Positions 6,133-10,041 of a stretch of 10,041 bases of DNA are shown in pieces. How positions within the stretch are numbered: the first letter of the stretch is position 1; each line of letters starts with the position of its first letter. A program made the position numbers and the translations under genes. The notes beneath the pieces were generated by a model that saw only the letters and a list, made by a program, of their open reading frames with translations, was not told the DNA's origin and did not search any database. Source of the DNA: Saprospirales bacterium (GTDB taxonomy: Bacteria > Bacteroidota > Bacteroidia > Chitinophagales > Saprospiraceae); NCBI GenBank assembly GCA_003448025.1, contig DLXL01000436.1:4843-14883 (forward strand), given 5' to 3'.

Positions 6133-6909
6133 TCAGAATAATTTGCTAAAGATGAGATCTGCAACCTCAATACAAATCAAAACAATGATAATCCATTCCA
6201 GTTTACTGCTTTCCCGGTGCAGATACAGCTCCCGAAAAACGGATAAATTATCGTCGATCACCTTGAACGTGTATTCAATTTCCTTGAATCTGCTCTGTAT
6301 GTCGAAGGTGCGGGCTAATCCCTGGTGAATTTTATCCAGATATTCATCGTCCCAGGTAAGATCCGGACTATCGAAAATGAAAAGGTTTTCAATGATTCTG
6401 TTCTTGCTGTTTAACATGCGACCTATGAAGCGGATCATATTGGATCGGCTGATATCAATGGCGCCTTCATTTTCCATTTGCTTGGTAAATACATTGATTT
6501 CAGCCAGAAGCTCCTCACCCCTTCTGGTGTAAAAATCCATGGATACGGAGTGCGCTACGTTCATCATGGCAATCCTGGCTACATCCTCGCTGACTTTAGG
6601 GCAGGTAAGCATGTCGAAACCAACATGTAAAGTGCTGCCTGGAGCTTCCTTGATTTCAAAATGCTCCCGCAGCATTTCTGTCAGTGGCCTGACCAAAAAC
6701 GGTTGTAAAAAGGAAATGATCTTGCTGGTATCGGTATCGTCCATACCGGCAAAAACTACCGCTCCATAGTCGAATGCATACAGGAACCGGTTTTCATCAA
6801 CACGGTAAAACAATTCAAAGGGGCTGCTTTGAAGCAAATTGCCGGTATAAGCATTTTTTAAATCTTTTAATTTAATACCCTCGGCCAGGTAAAATGCACT
6901 GATTTTCAT
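6133..6909 (-). CDS. RMD1/DUF155 family protein with C-terminal membrane anchor
   Basis: A 258-residue protein of the RMD1 (DUF155, PF02582) family. FDYGAVVFAG (46-55) is the conserved beta-strand motif near the N-terminus. The C-terminal half is helical and charged (WDDEYLDKIHQGLARTFDI, 186-204) and ends in LEWIIIVLICIEVADLIF (237-254), the characteristic tail anchor in which a Trp and a Glu interrupt a hydrophobic segment. The bulk should face the cytoplasm. The family is known mainly from yeast and plant mitochondrial or chloroplast proteins linked to organelle translation or microtubules; the bacterial role is not established. I use ATG 6909; a TTG at 6969 is in frame but would start within the inverted-repeat region and add 20 residues unlike the family. 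Confidence 0.85.
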   Translation of the reverse strand: MKISAFYLAEGIKLKDLKNAYTGNLLQSSPFELFYRVDENRFLYAFDYGAVVFAGMDDTDTSKIISFLQPFLVRPLTEMLREHFEIKEAPGSTLHVGFDMLTCPKVSEDVARIAMMNVAHSVSMDFYTRRGEELLAEINVFTKQMENEGAIDISRSNMIRFIGRMLNSKNRIIENLFIFDSPDLTWDDEYLDKIHQGLARTFDIQSRFKEIEYTFKVIDDNLSVFRELYLHRESSKLEWIIIVLICIEVADLIFSKLF

Positions 6910-6946
6910 CTTGATAGGGTGGTTGTTATAAAAAGGGGGAACTTTT

Positions 6947-6964
6947 GTTAATTCATGAATCAAC
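6947..6964. repeat. 18-bp near-perfect palindrome in the divergent region
   Basis: GTTAATTCATGAATCAAC is its own reverse complement except at one base pair (positions 6950 and 6961). It lies 37 bp upstream of the ATG of the RMD1-family gene and about 65 bp upstream of the predicted promoter of the transporter gene, as an operator for a dimeric repressor might. No regulator gene lies nearby. Confidence 0.4.
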
Positions 6965-7000
6965 CTCAAAGAACGGGAAAAACGAGAACTATCCTTAATT

Positions 7001-7026
7001 AACCAGAAAGGATCAAAGATCTGGTT
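7001..7026. repeat. Inverted repeat just upstream of the transporter -7 box
   Basis: AACCAGA (7001-7007) and TCTGGTT (7020-7026) are perfect complementary arms around a 12-bp centre that itself holds two GATC sites. It abuts the predicted -7 box at 7028 and covers the region where a -33 contact would be made, so a bound protein could block or recruit polymerase. The role is inferred. Confidence 0.35.
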
Positions 7027-7027
7027 T

Positions 7028-7035
7028 TACATTTG
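7028..7035 (+). promoter_or_regulatory. Predicted -7 box of the bile-acid-symporter-family gene
   Basis: TACATTTG followed by TCCG is the same octamer as the box at 3487-3494 and matches TAnnTTTG exactly. Transcription would start near 7042. The in-frame TTG at 7033 lies inside the box, so translation should begin further downstream. Confidence 0.5.
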
Positions 7036-7059
7036 TCCGAAATTAAACGCGTTGTCCTT

Positions 7060-7956
7060 TTGAGTCCTGCATTTTTCGTTGATTTATCGGTCGGGTCTGT
7101 TTTGGCATTAGTCATGTTTGGTGTTGGCTTATCGCTAACATTCACTGATTTTTTGCGGGTGGTACGTCATCCCAAGGCGTTTTTTACGGCATTAACCGTG
7201 CAGATGCTTGCTTTGCCCGTCATAGCCTTTACCATTGCCGTGATCTTACCCATTCCTGCAGAGCTCAAGGTTGGCTTCATTATCCTGGCTGCCAGTCCAG
7301 GCGGTGCTACTTCCGGTTTTCTAACCTATTTATGGAGAGGCAATGTGGCATTGTCCTTGTCGCTAACTGCTGTGAACAGTGCACTTACGTTGTTCTCCAT
7401 TCCAATTGTTGTTAATCTGGGCTTGCGTGTATTTTTAGATAAATCTTCTGATTTGCATCTCCCATTCTGGGAAACGGTGGGTCATATTTTTTTCATTACC
7501 ATCATACCGGCATTTTTAGGTGTATTGCTCAAGAGGCTGCGTCCTGCATTCGCGGAAAGGATCAGTAAACCGGCCAAATACATCATGCTGGGTCTTCTGG
7601 CCATTGTTTTTGCGGTTAAACTCTTCGGCAGCGAAAGTGTAGGAGGCACTGGTCTTACAGCAAAAGATATCCTCTTGTTACTACCGGTCGGCATGTTGCA
7701 AAATACAGCCTGTTTGTTTACCGGGTATTTTGCACTAAGGTACATCGGGGCTCCTCATGCTTCGCGACTTACTGCTGCCATGGAAAGTGGCGTTCAAAAT
7801 ACCACGCTGGCTTTTCTCATTGCAGGAAATTTACTGGGAAATCAGGAGATGGTGAAACCAGCCCTGATTTATTCCATGTTTTCTTTCTGGACAGCGTGTT
7901 TGTTTGCTTTTTTGGCCAACAAATCAACTGGAAAAAACATTTCACTCCGGCCCTGA
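7060..7956 (+). CDS. Bile acid:sodium symporter (BASS) family transporter
   Basis: A polytopic inner-membrane protein of about 298 residues with 9-10 hydrophobic segments. It has the family signatures LALVMFGVGLSL near the start, AASPGGATSGFLTYLWRGNV (78-95), the following VNSALTLFSIP, and ESGVQNTTLAFLIAG (242-256), which holds the Gln-Asn pair used for sodium and substrate binding. Family members move organic anions such as bile acids, pantothenate or keto acids with sodium; the substrate here is unknown. The start is uncertain: no ATG lies at the right place, TTG 7060 gives the usual 10-15 residues before the first helix, TTG 7033 overlaps the predicted -7 box, and the first ATG (7114) would cut the first helix. 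The amidohydrolase-like gene follows after 52 bp on the same strand. Confidence 0.85.
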   Translation: MSPAFFVDLSVGSVLALVMFGVGLSLTFTDFLRVVRHPKAFFTALTVQMLALPVIAFTIAVILPIPAELKVGFIILAASPGGATSGFLTYLWRGNVALSLSLTAVNSALTLFSIPIVVNLGLRVFLDKSSDLHLPFWETVGHIFFITIIPAFLGVLLKRLRPAFAERISKPAKYIMLGLLAIVFAVKLFGSESVGGTGLTAKDILLLLPVGMLQNTACLFTGYFALRYIGAPHASRLTAAMESGVQNTTLAFLIAGNLLGNQEMVKPALIYSMFSFWTACLFAFLANKSTGKNISLRP

Positions 7957-7984
7957 TTGGGAGTGCCAACTACAGAAAATTGCC

Positions 7985-7992
7985 TAATATTG
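7985..7992 (+). promoter_or_regulatory. Possible -7 box before the amidohydrolase-like gene
   Basis: TAATATTG followed by CGC differs from TAnnTTTG at one position. It lies 17 nt before the ATG at 8009, in the 52-bp spacer after the transporter gene. Read-through from the transporter promoter is an alternative. Confidence 0.3.
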
Positions 7993-8008
7993 CGCTAAAC
8001 TCAAGCCC

Positions 8009-9304
8009 ATGCGTACATTCTTTGTCCTTATTTCCATATTTTTGCTTAGCCTGACAAGGCTTTGTGCTCAAAATCCAGTTCCTGCATCCGCTCAAAAAGG
8101 TCCGGTATTGATTCTTGGTGCAACTGCTCATATTGGCAATGGCAAAGTGATTGCCAACAGCGCGATTGCCTTTGAAAACGGAAAATTGACCCTGGTTGCA
8201 GATGCGACCACTATTCGGCTCGACCGCAGTAAGTATACCACAGTTTACGATGCCTCCGGCAAGCATGTGTATCCCGGTTTTATCGGAGCCAATACGAATC
8301 TGGGACTCACGGAAATTTCGGCAGCCAGAGCTACCAACGACTATGCAGATATTGGGCAATACAATCCCAATCTGCGGTCAATCGTTGCCTATAACACAGA
8401 CTCGGATGTGATCCCTACAGTGCGTTCCAACGGGGTTTTAATGGCGCAGATTACGCCGGAAGGCGGGTCAATCTCCGGCGCTTCTTCGGTGGTTCAACTG
8501 GATGCCTGGAACTGGGAAGATGCTGCCTATAAGGGGGATGAAGGGTTGCATTTGAATTGGCCGGAAATGCGCACTGGGAGAGGCTTTGATACCAATGCGC
8601 CCGGCATGCGCCCCAATGAACAATATGAAAAAGATGTTCAGGCCCTACAACGCTTTTTCGAAGAGGCCATGGCATATGCACAACAACCATCTCCCGAGGT
8701 GAAGAACATCAGGTTCGAAGCCATGAAGGGACTTTTTACGCAAAAAAGTACTTTGTATATTCATACCCGGCAGGCTAAAACCATGCAGGAGGCGGTCCTC
8801 TTTGCAGCGCAATTTGGCTGTAAACCAGTGCTGGTTGGGGCATCGGATGCCTGGATGATCCCTGATTTTTTGGTACAACATAAGGTGCCGGTCATTCTGG
8901 GAAAAACGCAACGCCTCCCCTCCAGAGAAGATGAAGACGTAGATCAACCATTTAAAACGGCGGCTTTACTGCAGGAAAAAGGAGTTGTGTTTGTACTGGC
9001 CAATGAAGGGTTCTGGCAGCAAAGAAACCTGCCATTTCAGGCAGGGCAAGCCGCAGGTTTTGGGCTGGATAAAGAGGCAGCAGTATCTGCCATTACTTTG
9101 AATGCAGCTAAGGTTTTAGGCATTGACCAAACCTGTGGATCGCTGGAAACCGGAAAAGATGCCACGCTTTTCATTTCTGAAGGGGATGCGCTGGATATGC
9201 GCACCTGCCAGGTTACGGCAGCCTTCATTCAGGGGCGTACCATTAACCTGGATAATAAGCATAAACAATTATACCAGCGATTTGATAAAAAATACCGCCA
9301 GTAA
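8009..9304 (+). CDS. Exported amidohydrolase-like protein lacking the metal-binding HxH motif
   Basis: A 431-residue protein with a signal peptide (about 1-20, ending RLCAQ), so periplasmic or exported. The fold is amidohydrolase-like (imidazolonepropionase/dihydroorotase type): an N-terminal beta part (AHIGNGKVIANSAIAFENGKL), the barrel entry VYPGFIGANTNLGL (87-100), conserved blocks VRSNGVLMAQITPEGG (138-153) and QLDAWNWEDAA (163-173), and the C-terminal AITLNAAKVLGI (361-372) with SLETGKDATLFI. Active enzymes read PGFIDxHxH at the barrel entry; here it is PGFIGANTN, so both metal-binding histidines are missing. The usual late Asp site reads LANEGFW (330-336). This agrees with a Bacteroidota subfamily of apparent pseudo-enzymes, commonly encoded next to an active paralogue, but none is seen here. 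The function is unknown. The stop overlaps the start of the next gene by one base. Confidence 0.86.
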   Translation: MRTFFVLISIFLLSLTRLCAQNPVPASAQKGPVLILGATAHIGNGKVIANSAIAFENGKLTLVADATTIRLDRSKYTTVYDASGKHVYPGFIGANTNLGLTEISAARATNDYADIGQYNPNLRSIVAYNTDSDVIPTVRSNGVLMAQITPEGGSISGASSVVQLDAWNWEDAAYKGDEGLHLNWPEMRTGRGFDTNAPGMRPNEQYEKDVQALQRFFEEAMAYAQQPSPEVKNIRFEAMKGLFTQKSTLYIHTRQAKTMQEAVLFAAQFGCKPVLVGASDAWMIPDFLVQHKVPVILGKTQRLPSREDEDVDQPFKTAALLQEKGVVFVLANEGFWQQRNLPFQAGQAAGFGLDKEAAVSAITLNAAKVLGIDQTCGSLETGKDATLFISEGDALDMRTCQVTAAFIQGRTINLDNKHKQLYQRFDKKYRQ

Positions 9305-9657
9305 TGAATATTGAGGAATTCCGGGAATACTGTTTGGCCAAAAAGGCCAGTTCGGAAGATTTCCCATTTGGACCGGAAACACTTGTGCTCAGGGTTGGTA
9401 GTAAAATCTTTGCTATTACCGGGCTGGACAGTGAGGAGTTTACCGTGAACCTGAAGTGTGCTCCGGATAGAGCAGTGGAACTCAGGGAACAATATGCAGA
9501 GGTTCAACCCGGATTCCACATGAATAAAACACACTGGAACACGGTGCATTTTGAAGGTGGCCTGGATAACCGCCTGCTCCGGGAACTTATTGATCATTCC
9601 TATGAACTCGTAGCCGCATCCCTTAAAAAAGCAGATAAAGAGGCTTTGGGGTTATAA
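9304..9657 (+). CDS. MmcQ/YjbR family protein
   Basis: A 117-residue cytoplasmic protein of the YjbR/MmcQ family (PF04237), a double-wing fold called DNA-binding by similarity, with no settled role. Recognisable features are EFREYCLAKKASSEDFPFG (5-23), the strand ETLVLRVGSKIFAI (25-38), FTVNLKCAPDRAVELREQY (46-64) and PGFHMNKTHWNTV (69-81), the family's most conserved stretch. The length is normal. The ATG at 9304 overlaps the stop codon of the amidohydrolase-like gene (TAATG), so translation is probably coupled and the two are in one transcript, although one product is exported and the other is not. Confidence 0.92.
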   Translation: MNIEEFREYCLAKKASSEDFPFGPETLVLRVGSKIFAITGLDSEEFTVNLKCAPDRAVELREQYAEVQPGFHMNKTHWNTVHFEGGLDNRLLRELIDHSYELVAASLKKADKEALGL

Positions 9658-10041
9658 GGAAATCGTTTCTGCTATAGCCGGCAATTGCAAACTTTTACCT
9701 TTTGCGGCGAAAGCCCTGATTGCTTCCTCATGATTGATCACAATGAATCCAAAGCTGTCGAAATGACAACCGATGATGCGATTGCATTGTATAAAGTCTG
9801 AGGCAATAATTGCATCATGGTAATCCATCGTGAAATTAGACCCCACCGGGAGAATAGCCACGTCCAGTTTAGGACAGGTCATCGGGATTAACTGCATATC
9901 CATGGTGAGGGCAGTATCTCCGGCGAAATATAAAACGCCCTCTTTGGTATCCAGTACAAAGCCAGCGGGGGAGCCGGCATATGCGCCATTCGGCCAACTG
10001 CTGGAGTGCACAGCTTGCACCATTTTAACCCTGCCAAAGTC
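9652..10041 (-). CDS. UPF0173-type metal-dependent hydrolase, metallo-beta-lactamase fold (C-terminal part)
   Basis: The C-terminal 129 residues of a gene whose start lies beyond the right edge. It is a metallo-beta-lactamase-fold protein of the UPF0173/YtkL type. Visible landmarks are VQAVHSSSW (8-16) with a metal-ligand His, FAGDTAL (39-45) with the bridging Asp, LPVGSNFTMDYHDA (64-77), and IGCHFDSFGFI (89-99), which carries the last His. The first metal motif (HxHxDH) would be in the missing N-terminal part. Members are predicted hydrolases of unknown substrate. The stop codon, read on the minus strand at 9654-9652, overlaps the end of the YjbR-family gene by 6 bp. Reading is open to the window edge. 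Confidence 0.9.
   Translation of the reverse strand, partial: DFGRVKMVQAVHSSSWPNGAYAGSPAGFVLDTKEGVLYFAGDTALTMDMQLIPMTCPKLDVAILPVGSNFTMDYHDAIIASDFIQCNRIIGCHFDSFGFIVINHEEAIRAFAAKGKSLQLPAIAETISL

Noticed and set aside
6910..6969. TTG start adding 20 residues to the RMD1-family protein
   Set aside because: The added residues look unlike the family, and the extension runs through the 18-bp palindrome; ATG 6909 gives a normal N-terminus.
7033..7059. TTG start at 7033 for the transporter
   Set aside because: It lies within the TACATTTG box, so it should not be in the transcript; TTG 7060 also gives a more typical N-terminal length. This depends on the promoter call being right.
7970..8359. 129-codon minus-strand open frame
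   Set aside because: It overlaps the signal peptide and N-terminal domain of the amidohydrolase-like gene and has no recognisable motif.
1..10041. Defence island, CRISPR array, toxin-antitoxin pair, prophage or insertion sequence
   Set aside because: No repeat-spacer array, transposase, integrase, nuclease or toxin-like gene was seen, and every spacer is shorter than 130 bp.

Overview
The window reads as an ordinary chromosomal stretch of a member of the Bacteroidota, possibly near the Saprospiria or Chitinophagales. The evidence for this is a TonB-dependent receptor with a carboxypeptidase-like N-terminal domain, a Bacteroidota-style outer-membrane beta-barrel protein, several TAnnTTTG-type -7 promoter boxes, and a general lack of clear Shine-Dalgarno sequences. 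The taxonomic placement is inferred; no rRNA or tRNA gene is present. I see no insertion sequence, CRISPR array, integrase or attachment site.

Layout. From 1 to about 3.4 kb everything is on the minus strand. Read 5' to 3', it is an O-antigen-ligase/polymerase-like membrane protein, rsmA (ksgA, overlapping the previous gene), a cysteine-less alkyltransferase-like protein 6 bp further on, then a His-rich DUF2946-like small protein and the start of a TonB-dependent receptor that runs off the left edge. The last two look like a metal (copper or zinc) acquisition pair. At about 3.45 kb there is a divergent promoter region. From there a plus-strand pair encodes a lipoprotein with a SAM-methyltransferase fold and an M50 site-2-type protease with a degenerate CBS-like tail. 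These converge, with a 5-bp gap between stop codons, on two minus-strand genes: an outer-membrane beta-barrel protein and an RMD1/DUF155-family tail-anchored protein. A second divergent region, with two inverted repeats, at about 6.91-7.06 kb leads into plus-strand genes for a bile-acid:sodium-symporter-family transporter, an exported amidohydrolase-like protein that has lost its metal-binding motif, and a YjbR/MmcQ-family protein fused to it by a TAATG stop/start overlap. The last gene is a minus-strand UPF0173-type metallo-beta-lactamase-fold hydrolase, cut by the right edge, whose stop codon overlaps that of the YjbR gene inside a single TTATAA.

Working together. Only two functional links are supported: the His-rich protein with the TonB receptor (metal uptake), and the translationally coupled amidohydrolase-like/YjbR pair (meaning unknown). 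The rest look like housekeeping or envelope genes placed side by side. Four long reading frames open with TTG codons. Two of these (at 3492 and 7033) fall inside predicted -7 boxes, so I moved those starts downstream. I also moved the RMD1-family start to its ATG and the rsmA start from GTG to ATG. I do not see a new multi-gene system here. The most interesting items are the apparently exported methyltransferase, the metal-site-less amidohydrolase and the candidate metal module at the left edge.
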